Made by a program: the position numbers and the translations under genes. Shown one piece after another: positions 5,067 through 5,100 of a stretch of DNA of 5,100 bases (position 1 is the first letter of the stretch; each line of letters starts with the position of its first letter). Below the pieces are notes generated by a model, which searched no databases, had not been told where the DNA came from, and saw only the letters and a program-made list of their open reading frames with translations. Source of the DNA: Gammaproteobacteria bacterium (GTDB lineage: Bacteria; Pseudomonadota; Gammaproteobacteria; HK1); NCBI GenBank assembly GCA_013042035.1, contig JABDQX010000144.1, forward strand, positions 1 to 5,100, read 5' to 3'.

Positions 5067-5100
5067 GAGGAATACCATGGATCTCATCTGCCCGGCCGGA
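5067..5100 (+). CDS. ubiU: Start of a U32-family protein, probably UbiU (partial; ATG at 5077)
   Basis: Only eight codons are visible from ATG 5077-5079, MDLICPAG, running off the window edge. This opening closely matches UbiU (YhbU), which in E. coli begins MELLCPAGN. UbiU is a Fe-S protein that works with UbiV in oxygen-independent hydroxylation during ubiquinone synthesis. GAGGA (5067-5071) lies 5 nt before this ATG and decides the start; the entry begins at that site. An in-frame ATG at 5065 would add four residues but has no good ribosome binding site. The 127 bp after tonB hold no clear terminator or promoter. Other U32 proteins start differently as far as I recall, but eight residues are thin evidence. 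Confidence 0.6.

Overview
The window looks like a chromosomal housekeeping stretch of a proteobacterium, most likely a gammaproteobacterium. The grounds are the combination of RsmI, AnmK, a TonB-type energy transducer and the start of a UbiU-type U32 protein (oxygen-independent ubiquinone synthesis), together with an intergenic repeat containing the CGCGAAAGCGGGAA-type hairpin common in beta- and gammaproteobacteria. No species can be named. No CRISPR array, tRNA, rRNA or complete insertion sequence is visible.

Layout. Positions 1-1060 (minus) hold the N-terminal 353 residues of a GltD-like FAD/NAD(P)H Fe-S oxidoreductase whose C-terminus lies outside the window. It diverges from rsmI (1164-2048, plus), with a good sigma70-like minus-strand promoter between them. 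rsmI converges on a short minus-strand gene for a cysteine-tailed, FmdB-like protein (2262-2495). The convergent gap is filled by a 163-bp, almost fully palindromic foldback element (2070-2232) with 19-bp perfect ends. Further upstream on the minus strand are anmK (2604-3755) and, 28 bp before it, a 30-codon membrane microprotein gene (3784-3876) with a strong ribosome binding site. Positions 3877-4280 have no gene. They hold a 14-bp palindrome, a 185-bp nested inverted-repeat element (3966-4150) and a probable promoter. Then come an orphan tonB-like gene (4281-4949, plus) and the first eight codons of a ubiU-like gene (5077 onward).

How the genes relate. They serve separate functions: rRNA methylation, peptidoglycan recycling, TonB energy transduction and quinone synthesis. 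The only operon-like pair is the microprotein with anmK. The most unusual signal is the foldback element and its relatives. A 27-nt copy of its end (24/27 identical) lies across the anmK stop codon and supplies the last codons of that gene, and an 11-nt perfect copy of the tip lies just upstream of ubiU. This points to a small non-autonomous mobile or dispersed element family that has altered gene ends here. The other item that looks undescribed is the microprotein upstream of anmK.
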